Source: Trachythela sp. YZ-2020
Lineage: Eukaryota; Cnidaria; Anthozoa; Malacalcyonacea; Clavulariidae
Direction: 5' to 3'
Assembly (NCBI GenBank): GCA_016169945.1
Contig: JADLSH010000377.1
Span: 1,721,001 to 1,785,000 of the forward strand
DNA: 64,000 nucleotides
Both the position numbers and the translations under genes were made by a program. The notes beneath the pieces were generated by a model. The model searched no databases, was not told where the DNA came from, and saw nothing but the letters and a program-made list of their open reading frames with translations. The number at the start of each line of letters is the position of its first letter. The first letter of the stretch is position 1. Shown in pieces: positions 55,426-64,000 of this stretch.

Positions 55426-55981
55426 CTTGCGCACATTATTTGGAAAAGTCGAAGGAATTTCCAAGTGTAAGTCTAACGTAAAAACAATGGCATGTGGATC
55501 AGAAACTGCCTCTGCAGCTCTGTTCAATGAAAACGTCTTAGAGTATTTGTCATCTCTGCTCCTTAGTACTTTGTATCTTCTAAAAGAACTTTGTTGAAAT
55601 TCCTCTTCAACGTCAATATCAGTACTCTCATAGTAATAAACAACAACGTGGAGATTCTCATCTTTAGTGTCCAAATAAAGTCGTTCCATATTTTTGATGA
55701 ACTGCCACACCCACTGCCCTTGCTTCCGTACTGATATTAGCAGATAAACTGGAACTGTTTTATTCCATTGCATTCCTTCAGGATAACACAACTTGCCACT
55801 GCTTGAATGTTGATATATATACTCAGATAAAATGACATGATTTTTCTTGCTTCTATTCCATAACTCTAATTCGAGCAAATATCGATCACCGGATTTCAAT
55901 GTTCCTTCATAAAATGCAGGGTTCTCTTTTCTCCAGTTCGGTTTCTTTTCTACATTCAGAATTCTTTTCAGCTGGAATTTC
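55426..55981 (-). CDS. PA14-domain beta-1,4-GalNAc transferase, exon 2
   Basis: A 556 bp exon runs between TTTTCACAG and GTGAGA. It completes codon phase 2 from exon 1 and ends in phase 0. It encodes the front of the catalytic domain: KTVPVYLLISVRKQGQWVWQ, NLHVVVYYYESTDIDVEEEF, SLNRAAEAVSDPHAIVFTL and the DLH motif (LDLHLEIPSTFPNNVRK), which stands for the metal-binding DxD/DxH of this family. The first residues of the exon link to the lumenal stem. Confidence 0.9.
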
Positions 55982-56958
55982 CTGTGAAAATTTGTAACAA
56001 GAAAATAATATACCTTGAAAAATTTCTCAACCATGATTGGTTGAGAGCATTATAATTTTTTTGAAACAGTGCCAAAAGTAGTAATGTAAGGGCTGTTCAA
56101 CCACGATTTTTGAGGCGGGGTGAGGCGGCATGAGGCGAGCCTTATTTTAGAGGCGGCGTGAGGCGGGATGCTGCGGAATGATTTGGCGCGTGGCGCATGA
56201 GTTGGCGCATTCGTTAGTATATGAGAGGCCGCAACACATTAGCATATAAGGGTGAGCACATCATTAGCGTGCTATTCAATCTCGTACCCCGAGCCTGCGA
56301 TCCTTTAGGAAGAATCAAAGGCTCTGGGATAATCCGTAGCCGGAAGTGAATATGATTGGTCGTTGATACGGACCCGAAGCTGGACAAAAATACGAGAACT
56401 CTTTAGAGATACAAAAGACGCCTAAACGATATGCTCTTAGGAGTAGACCTTAATAACGCTGTACTAGAAATTTAGATCAATAAATATGTTTTAAAAATGA
56501 ATTATGTGTGTGTTGTGTGTACATTGTATAATAATTTCCCGTCCTATAATTATATATTCTCAATCATGCAAATCCGTGTTCGCCTAACTCTTAATTACCT
56601 CAACCTTTTGTGTCTTGCACGTGGGAAAGATTACCTTGACAACGCCGTGTATCAAAATGCTTACGCTTTTATCCTCGCACCGCTAAAAACTATATTTATA
56701 TCTTTAAAAAATTTTGGTTTGTAAAACCCTATATTAAAAAGTTTTCTCAGATGAAAAGATTTGATTTTAAATAACGTCCTCCCTCGCTTGTATAGACTTT
56801 ACTAAATAAACGCTTGAAACTTCAGAAAGAAACACTCAGAAAGAAACACTTCACTAGATACGAGATTGAAGGGGTTTATAAATCTCGCGACAACAAAGCC
56901 ATATTTCTTTCAAAGTGTTTTATTTCATGAGATGTTGAAGACCTGAAGAGCAAATATA

Positions 56959-56999
56959 TAAGCCAACCTATACTATAATTTATAGTATAGGTTGGCTTA
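56959..56999. repeat. Perfect 41 bp palindrome
   Basis: TAAGCCAACCTATACTATA is followed by its exact reverse complement with a three-base centre. Within the 3.2 kb element. Confidence 0.85.
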
Positions 57000-57283
57000 C
57001 CTCAAAGACAAAATCTAAAAGGCTTAGTTAGGGTGCACCCATCAGGACAATCTGGCCAACTCACAAAATATATGATGCTTTGGGGGAGAGGAGGGGAGTG
57101 CTTAAACAAGAGTCACATATTGTCACACAAGCAGGAGGAAGTATCACATGCAGTGTAAAGTGACAGACGCACTGAAATAGAGCAAGACAACGTTTATACA
57201 AATCCATATTCTATTTGAAAACTATATATACTGGCATCACTCCCATCTTATATACCGAACTTGCGGTTAATAGCTCAGCAACT

Positions 57284-57359
57284 GGACTCTGTAGCTCAGT
57301 TGGTCAGAGCGCTGCACCAGAATCGCAGAGCCGCAGATTCAATTCCTGCCAGAGGGCCT
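57284..57359 (+). repeat. tRNA-like sequence, probably a SINE head
   Basis: The polymerase III box A (TAGCTCAGTTGGTCAGAGCG) and a degenerate box B (GATTCAATTCC) are spaced as in a tRNA. A partial acceptor stem (GGACTCT ... AGAGGGCC) is present. The anticodon loop reads CCAGAAT and lacks the standard U33, so it is unlikely to be a working tRNA. About 100 bp of non-tRNA sequence follows, as in tRNA-derived SINEs. Confidence 0.6.
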
Positions 57360-57883
57360 AAGTTGCATTTCTCGCAAATGCTCCTGGCTAGGTCTAAAAA
57401 TGTATATAAATTTCTGTTCGAGTATTCCATCCACTAACACCTTCTACTATATATTATGTACCTTGATATTTCTCGAGAACACTAAAGTCAACAAACACTT
57501 GAATGAGAAGCCTGTAAATCTAGGTACAGGAATGTACTGTGACAGAAGTAAAAAGAAATGAAGGACTAAAGGTTGTTCCAGCACACACTCTCAAATTACT
57601 AATTATTTATATCATTGTGAGGGTGGAGAGGTAGGCTGAGAGTCACATAATTTTTGAGTGAGTGTAATGAAAGCTGTCACAAGGAGAGTAGGGGTGGCAA
57701 AAGTCACCAAAAAGCATCACATATTCTCTGGAAGGCCCCCTTTTCATAAAAAGATATGCATTCATGCGAGGTTAAAAGTTAATTATTGTAATAACAATAC
57801 TCCAGGTGTATTTGTTCTGATGAATTTGGTATTTAAAATCTGAAATATTCTTATAATTATTTAATTATTTGATGCAGGTTGAT

Positions 57884-58153
57884 GGTAAAGTGTACAAGGC
57901 CATTTTTCGGATAGTACTGTTGAAGCTAAAGAGAAAACCATCACCAAGTTGCATACATATTGGCCCTGATGTTGATGAAAAAAATGAAAAACTAAGCAAT
58001 TTTCTAGTGGCATGTACCTGTATCAACAGATACCTGTTAAAGCTGAAGAATTTGGCAGAGTTAATAATTAATGGCAGACAGGAGATAATAAATATGAGGT
58101 TGACAACCTGTCATGGAGAAAGTCTTTGGACATGTTACATGTACAAAAAATAA
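57884..58153 (+). other. Open frame of unknown identity
   Basis: After TTGATGCAG an open frame of about 90 codons encodes GKVYKAIFRIVLLKLKRKPS, CIHIGPDVDEKNEKLSNFLV and LKNLAELIINGRQEIINMRL. No family recognised. The composition looks protein-like, and the preceding CAG could be an acceptor, so it may be an exon remnant of the 3.2 kb element. Confidence 0.3.
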
Positions 58154-58624
58154 TAAAATATAATGTATGTTTTCCTTGGAGAGTAATAGAAGAAGATGTA
58201 TTGAGGCTCATTAATTACTGCTTAATAACAATTGAATAATAATAAATTGAATGATGTTATTATAATTATACTGTTTATATTTATTAAGTTTAACCAGTGT
58301 GTTAAATGTTAATCCCTAATTTTACCCTATTATTGTTCATTTAATTGTGCCAAATTTGGTGCTTCAATTCATTTACTAATACAAATTAAATGCTGCCCCT
58401 TGTGAATGTTCTAGCAAGTAGCATTTATGTATAAATAAATGAACACCGATCGGAATTCAAACAAGCTGTTATAGATGGTGACTGCTGTACTTGTTTCAAA
58501 TCACAAATGTGAGACTACACTGACTGCTGTTCTTGATTTCCAGCAAGAACTGCTTATGCAATAATTATGTATTCAATTTTGTACATCTGTGGCTTGCTTA
58601 AGCTCTCTATAATATTTTATGTAT

Positions 58625-58925
58625 GACACTTTCACCAAATTTTTCCAATATGGCCTTGTTTAGTTCTATTTCCTTCACAATTGACCCTGTTTGTGCCTGC
58701 ATGCTATCATTGCCTCTTCTATTGTACACCCATTCTGTATTTGGAAAATTTCTTTCATGGGTGAAGCACTTCCTAAAATCTAAATATCAAACAAAATGGA
58801 AATTATTGTTTTGCAAGTACACAACAATACGTTGCATAACATACTCCACTTTTATCAGGATCACACTCACAGCTGGAGCTCTCACCCTCAGTCGGCTTCA
58901 CGGGTTTCTTGTTTTCAAACTAAAT
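58625..58925 (-). other. Two protein-like minus-strand stretches
   Basis: On the minus strand, KPTEGESSSCECDPDKSGVC (about 58900-58830) and, further on, FRKCFTHERNFPNTEWVYNR with SMQAQTGSIVKEIELNKAIL (about 58780-58620) are open. Short, cysteine-bearing and unassigned; could be exons of a lost transposase or random frames. Confidence 0.3.
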
Positions 58926-59467
58926 TTCGCCTTACTTAAATAGTCTTTCGGATGCTTGAGCTGTGTCTACCACTCTTTCTATTCAATATTAACGACAAAA
59001 TGAAGAAAAATTTTCAAACTTGTCGCAATAAGTTATGAAATTTGATACAAATCTATCAACATTTTAATTCTCGCTCATTGGAGTTTCCGCCATTTTGTCA
59101 ATATGAAGCCACTGATCTCAATACAACGAGTGGGGACAAATTGTCCCCACTTTTGCAAACTTTGAACATTTTGTTCTAGCCCTCTAAACAGCAGCCCGCA
59201 TATTAATGAGAACGCTTAGAGGCCTAGGAACTAGGCTGAGGATCGCCTCATACCGCCTCACGCCGCCTCGTCGAACGGCCCCGATATTACACTGCCAAAA
59301 AGTTATATTCAGTGCAAATTTTTGAAATATTTATAAATTTGTGCAAAAATAATTTTTTACTGGAAGAAAACCTCTTCCTGTTAAATTTTTTTCATGCATG
59401 ATATTTGCACAAATCATTCTGATTAGAAAGATTCTCTTCATGTTAATTTTTTTCATGTATATTATTA

Positions 59468-59923
59468 ATAGTCTTTGAAACACTCACTCGTGCGTGTTTT
59501 TTCCAAATTGCACTCGAAACCATGCTATTACCTTCACAAATAAGGTGACTTGTTTAGGGGGTTTGTTCAGGAGAGCTTGTACATTTTCAGGAGGTTCTTC
59601 TGAGGGGTTTGTTCACTGGGACTTGTTCAGGGGGCTTGTACAGGGGGATTGTCGAGGGGGGGGCTTCTTCAGTAATACTGGAGGGAATTTTACATTTCAA
59701 AATATATATTTTGCATAGGTAATATGGTAACATAGTGCAATTTGGAAAAAACATGCACGAGTGAGTTTTTCAAAGACGATCAAAATTGCACGAGCCCGAA
59801 GGACGAGTGCAATTTGACGTCTTTGAAAACTCACGAGTTTGTTTTGTTAATTTGCACTGCTGAAATTGCACTGCTGTGCAATTTCAAAAATAATTGCACT
59901 GCTCTTAGCCAATCAGAATTGAG
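59468..59923. mobile_element. Foldback element flanked by a 23 bp direct repeat
   Basis: Inverted arms (GTCTTTGAAACACTCACTCG with GTTTTTTCCAAATTGCACT, and their complements near 59725-59780) flank a G-rich minisatellite (about 59550-59670) of TTGTTCAGGGGG-like units. The whole is bordered by a 23 bp perfect direct repeat (core TTTTTTTCATGTATATTATT) at 59445-59467 and 59924-59946. The right part also repeats ATTGCACTGCT words. Confidence 0.75.
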
Positions 59924-60105
59924 AATTTTTTTCATGTATATTATTAGATATATTATATATGTATATATACTGTAGTATTATAATGGGGTTTTACCAAAAG
60001 ATTAATTTTATTGTTCTATAATATCCGAACAGGTGAAGGACCCATTTTCCATTTCCTTCATGGGAGAGGGCTAATTTATCATAAGACAGTTTCATCATCC
60101 CTGTA

Positions 60106-60501
60106 CATAGGCGTATGGGCACAACTTTATGTGGGGGGGCAGCCAAAATTTTGCCCGAATTTTAAAGCTTGCCCGAATTTCGATAACAACATCTTCATAA
60201 CAATAATAACCACTATTTTGTTGTCGACGGGGGGGGGGGGCCGGGGGTGGAAATTTTTTTCCGGAAACTCTTCAGTTTATTAACTCTTATTAAGTCCAAA
60301 ACCCGGATTTTAATCTTAAAATCCATAATTTTTTAAACAATACGCAAACCAGATAAATAAACAGTAGTGTAAATTATAAAGTTCTGACTAAATAATTCTA
60401 TTTTGCCCGAATATTCGTTAACCATTTGCCCGAATTACTTGAATCTCCAAATTTTTGGGGGGGCAGGTGCCCCCCCTGCCCCCACGTCCCGTACGCCTAT
60501 G
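60106..60501. mobile_element. hAT-type MITE with 8 bp target duplication
   Basis: A 396 bp element is flanked by TCCCTGTA at 60098-60105 and 60502-60509. Its inverted ends are CATAGGCGTATGGG and CCCGTACGCCTATG. Subterminal G runs (GTGGGGGGGCAG / CTGCCCCCACG) and repeated TTGCCCGAATT words are present. An 8 bp duplication suggests hAT; no coding capacity. It sits 85 bp from the exon 1 donor of the glycosyltransferase gene. Confidence 0.85.
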
Positions 60502-60586
60502 TCCCTGTAAGTCTAAACAATTATCATTTTCAATTTGTTAACTGTATAAAATTACCGCTGAATTTCAATTCTGTATAAAAACTTAC

Positions 60587-61662
60587 CCTGGATAAGCCAA
60601 TTCCAGATGCTTGATATATTTTTGTGCAATATTAACTGCATCTTTTTCGTCAAGGATAAACCATGGAAACCATTTTCCATCTTTTATGTTTGGATGCTTT
60701 ACTTCTGGGTACACATACGACGGGTTCACAAACTTTTCAACTGTCTTGTATTGGTATAGAACAGACTTTCCAACATACCCTGGTTTATACGGGCATTGCG
60801 GTAAAGCCAACTTAACTTCTCCAAAATCCAAATACTTTGTACCAGATACAAAAAATTCAGTGTTCTTTAGAAGTGATTGCTTTGGGTACTTTGTTTTATA
60901 ATTTTCTGTGGATCTCGCCAAAGGAATGGATTTCACCAATTTCTTAAAATCCAAGTTCTCTTCGGTGAAAGAGAAGATATGCGTTTTGTTAACTTCTTCA
61001 AAATTCCTGCAATGTGGTGGCTTCCAGGTTACATGAAGACTATGATTTCCAGAGCTTTCAGTATTTAAAATTTCTATGAAATAATATCTGTTCATTTCCA
61101 AGAATACTTTAGAAGAATTTTGTCGTTTATTATGCTCGCTTACCTTGCAGAGAAGTTGGCCATTCTCCCAATTTTGATCTTTACTGAGCCAAAGTTCTGC
61201 ATTCTCACTTGTTGACAAAGACAACAAGTAATTACCAGTTGAAGGTGCTTGCAGAAACCCGAATATACGCCTTCCTAGATGCTTTGCACCAATATTCACA
61301 TTATCCCACCGAATATCCAAAGTATTTGTAGATGTTTGCAGCAGAGGCGAGAGGGGAAATAACGGATACAGTACAAGATTTTCCAAGCTAAAGTTACAAG
61401 CCAACGGCCAAGTATGTACGTTTAAACATCCGTCAATACCTGAATTCTGTCGTAAGTCGCTCTTTTTCCATGTGGATGATTCTTTCTTTTGTTGAACAGC
61501 ATTAAAGATTTTTGCTTGGTGTGTGTTCTGCTCAAGTTCTGTACCAGTGAACAGCTCCGCCTCATATTGCCGATAGCTTACATTAGAAATATGGTATACA
61601 ACAAACACAATATTCAATAACAAAATAGATGCAAAAGCATACAGAACCCGTCTTATTTTCAT
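60587..61662 (-). CDS. PA14-domain beta-1,4-GalNAc transferase (B4GALNT3/4-type), exon 1
   Basis: Exon 1 starts at ATG 61662 and ends at the GTAAGT donor at 60586. With the exons at 55426-55981 and 54334-54627 it gives 1926 coding nt (641 residues). The enzyme should transfer GalNAc in beta-1,4 linkage to GlcNAc of glycoproteins in the Golgi. It begins with a type II signal anchor (residues about 6-24, VLYAFASILLLNIVFVVYHI). A PA14-type domain spans about residues 115-215 (LDIRWDNVNIGAKHLGRRIF, GNYLLSLSTSENAELWLS). N-glycosylation sites are present (NFS, NSS, NHS, NKT). It is shorter than the vertebrate proteins (about 1000 residues). Intron 1 (4605 bp) carries several transposons; the coding sequence has no lesion. 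Confidence 0.9.
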
Positions 61663-61984
61663 CAGTGAAACGTGATCACTACAAAATTTCGCACCTTTTC
61701 TCTGCTACATTTCCGTATCACATTTCTCCTTGATCAACTAACACATTGCCAACTCACAATAATAGCTCAAATAAAGTTATTTCATTAGAAATATTTTAAA
61801 ACTTTTGAAATTTGCTATGGCAATGATTGTTTAATTTAGACTTAAACAAACATTGACATAGCATGTTTCAAGGGTTTTAAAATATTCGTAAAGACGATTT
61901 TACTCGTCAAGGGGAAACCTCCTAGAAACCTGCCCGGTAAAGTGTTAAGAAATAAAAACGTGTCGCGTGCGACAGTTATAAAGA

Positions 61985-62071
61985 AATAACGGCACGAGAA
62001 ACGCAGAGTGTTTTGCTATAGCTTCTCGCGTGCTGTTATTAGTCGCTGGGGCACCTGTGCCCACAGCGACT
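61985..62071. repeat. Two adjacent hairpins upstream of the glycosyltransferase gene
   Basis: AATAACGGCACGAGAA pairs with TTCTCGCGTGCTGTTATT, and immediately after, AGTCGCTGGGGCAC pairs with GTGCCCACAGCGACT. Located about 320 bp upstream of the start codon (minus-strand gene); more likely short repeats than promoter elements. Confidence 0.65.
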
Positions 62072-62257
62072 ATATGTTTTGGCACGCATTTTTGTCGAAT
62101 CTCAGATCTCAGATTGTTAGCCACAAAATGAACATTACGTCATTATAAATCTGGACTGTCGAATATCGTAGGATGACTTTGAGCGCTCGTATCTTTGGCG
62201 CCCCTCCTCCAAAACGGACAAAAATACCACCAATCGATTCAGCAAAAAAAACTGTTA

Positions 62258-62333
62258 TTGGCTTATGCCACAGTATAGCTAGAGACGACCAGTAGCAGTA
62301 ACTGGTCGTATCTATACTGTGCTAATGCCAAAC
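62258..62333. repeat. Hairpin repeat
   Basis: CACAGTATAGCTAGAGACGA with CCAGT pairs with ACTGGTCGTATCTATACTGTG around AGCAGTA; outer TTGGC/GCCAA also pair. Confidence 0.7.
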
Positions 62334-62757
62334 AAATCGCTAAACACATTGCTTTACAGATCTCCGTGAGTTTGAACCTTAGTCATCGGTATATTTATTA
62401 TATCGGTAAACTAATTATATATTCAGTACATTTGGTCGACTATAACTTCTGTTTTAAAAACCGTTTGATTTTCGCTAATATACCGTTTCATAGAACTTTA
62501 AAAACAGTACCTACTGACCAACTTTCAAAGAAAAACAATAAAAATTGACAAAGTTACGGCGAAATTTGAAATCTTAGCGTGCGGCCAAACTGGACTTTCA
62601 GACAAAAACAACCGGAAGAGGCCCAAAGACCATGTTGCTAAGGTTTTTTAAGTGGCCGGAATGAATTCCCCAGGGTAAAATACCCTATATAAGATATTTT
62701 TGTCGTGACTGAAGCGCTAAGGCAAACCACAAACTGTGGGCAAACCACAGCCCATTA

Positions 62758-62908
62758 CAGCCTCGTACCCAGGTGCTTTAATGTGCTAATAAGCGGTTGC
62801 GTGACGCACGCGTGGAAACTTGTAGTGCGTACCACGACGGGACGGGTTTCCCGCGCGCTCGTGACGTAACCGCGTGTAGCAAGCCAAAGCGCCTGGGTAC
62901 GAGGCTGG
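62758..62908. mobile_element. MITE with CAGCCTCGTACCCAGG ends
   Basis: The left end CAGCCTCGTACCCAGGTGC and right end GCGCCTGGGTACGAGGCTG are inverted with one mismatch, giving a 151 bp element with CpG-rich interior. GCAAACCA occurs just outside both ends (62740s and 62910), a possible 8 bp duplication if the true left end is the nearby CAGCCC. Confidence 0.75.
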
Positions 62909-64000
62909 GCAAACCATATATAGTCAAACTACGGCAAGCATGCACATGCGTGCTGGAAAATACCCGATAAATAAAAAAAAATTCAAAATAAATACGTCTA
63001 CTCGTCGTATCGAAGCAAAACTTTCTACAAGAAATACACACATAAAAAGCTAAATTTTCGAATGGAGAAGTCTATTGTCAAATCCAAGAAATAAAGAAGA
63101 TATTAAAGATTGTTTGAGTTGAACTGGAGGTATGTTTGGGATTAAACTTTTAGTATTTTTGATTCTGTAATGTTTAGTCGGCAACATAACCCACTGTTAA
63201 AAAGCTTATTTTGTAAGGATTCCAATGGTGTTAGTTTCATTTACGGAATCTACATTGAAAAAGCGACTCTCGCAAATGTACTCAGGTTTACTCAGGTCGT
63301 AATTTCTAAATTATCTTTACGTGAAAGAAAAAAGTACCTTCAGCGCGAAGATGTCTACGGTATATAAGAACATGTTTTATTTGAAAATACGCTCACCTCG
63401 CATGAACCTATGCATATTCGTGGTGAGGCCTACACTAAAGATGCTGAGCGATTTCGAACGCAGGATTAGGGTTACGTTTGGGTTAGGTTCGGGGTAGATT
63501 TGATGTAAGGGTTAGAGTCGGGCTATGCGGGCAAATGGACAATTCCTCAACAAACAGTAGTAGTTGTCTTGGCTTTTTTCAGAGCTCACGTCAACTGTTC
63601 CAGTAGCCTGCACGGCTACGGTTCCAGCTAATAGCATTATGCTGGGAACATACTAGATACAGTATCAAATATATTAACTCATCAGAGAAATTGTGATTTT
63701 TGTCATGAAGGATTATCGACAATTTTACCAAGATAAACTTATCAGATATTTTGTCCTATAGACATTTATAATACAGTACTCATTGTTGTTTTTTATTCTG
63801 TTTTGTTTACTGTGAACAACTATATTTTGGGTTTTCATCATGTATATAATTAAAGCCAATAGTACATAAACCTGTTTTTCATATATCATGATTAATCGAC
63901 GATAATCGCAAATGCATTTGCGTGCTTGTGGCTTTTGTCAAGAATGTAAGTCATGTAAGCCAAGTATGTTACACTCACACTCAGAAAAATATTTGCCGAA
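62909..64000. other. Gene-poor end of window
   Basis: A telomere-like GGGTTAGG/GGATTAGGGTTACG stretch lies at about 63463-63515. A 65-codon plus frame at 63170 (IYIEKATLANVLRFTQVVIS) has no recognisable domain. Nothing else supported. Confidence 0.45.

Larger units (their letters stand above)
56091..59281. mobile_element. 3.2 kb inverted-end element in the glycosyltransferase intron
   Basis: The left end GGGCTGTTCAACCACG, then GAGGCGGGGTGAGGCGGCAT, is inverted at the right as ACCGCCTCACGCCGCCTCGT plus CGAACGGCCC. Outward of these, GTAATGTAA and TTACACTGCC may extend the ends. The interior holds a palindrome, a tRNA-like sequence and short open frames, and no recognisable transposase. The superfamily is unresolved because no certain target duplication was found. 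Confidence 0.65.

Noticed and set aside
57284..57359. Functional tRNA gene
   Set aside because: Box B is degenerate, U33 is absent and the acceptor stem pairs poorly; a SINE head is more likely.
59494..59718. Coding frame in the G-rich minisatellite
   Set aside because: The open frame reflects repeat periodicity and the inverted arms.
63463..63515. Telomere or chromosome end
   Set aside because: Only a few imperfect TTAGGG-like units, followed by ordinary sequence.
1..64000. CRISPR array or prokaryotic operon
   Set aside because: No regularly spaced identical repeats with unique spacers; introns and LINEs show a eukaryotic genome.

Overview
This is animal nuclear DNA: low GC, long non-coding stretches, and exons that join in phase across GT..AG introns. 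The mobile and repeat-like families point to a cnidarian, probably an anthozoan (coral or sea anemone). They include an NHL-repeat/cysteine-rich family, an ankyrin family resembling DUF6589 proteins, RecQ-like helicase copies, Crypton-like ORFs, hammerhead-ribozyme repeats and many short inverted-repeat elements. The taxonomic call is inference from remembered families; no search was run.

Only two genes look intact. One is an intronless class A (rhodopsin-like) GPCR at 30125-31267 (+). The other is a three-exon PA14-domain beta-1,4-N-acetylgalactosaminyltransferase of the B4GALNT3/4 type at 54334-61662 (-). Its splice phases and total coding length (1926 nt, 641 aa) are consistent. Two further GPCR-like sequences, at 37945-38344 (+) and 49579-50330 (-), are broken.

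Region by region: 0-7 kb holds a foldback repeat and a decayed NHL-family gene split by a LINE (1323-4472). 7.6-12.8 kb holds a RecQ-like helicase pseudogene whose intron contains another LINE. 13.5-21.2 kb is a nest: one LINE cut into three pieces by a Crypton/LINE composite and by a 2.78 kb TTAA-target DNA transposon. 22-28.3 kb is a minus-strand multi-exon ankyrin-family pseudogene. 27.8-33.2 kb holds short inverted-repeat elements, the intact GPCR and a hammerhead-ribozyme foldback. 33.5-49.2 kb is mainly three LINEs, one of which encodes an SGNH-hydrolase-type ORF1. 49.5-64 kb holds a GPCR fragment, a ribozyme-bearing repeat, the glycosyltransferase gene with a repeat-filled 4.6 kb intron, and a gene-poor tail with hairpins and short elements.

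The genes do not form a shared pathway. The window reads as a repeat-dense neighbourhood in which transposons have inserted into other transposons and into gene copies. The most notable items are the hammerhead ribozyme modules, the exact TTAA insertion into a LINE reading frame, the RecQ copy that has lost its DExH acids, and a 456 bp foldback flanked by a 23 bp perfect direct repeat.
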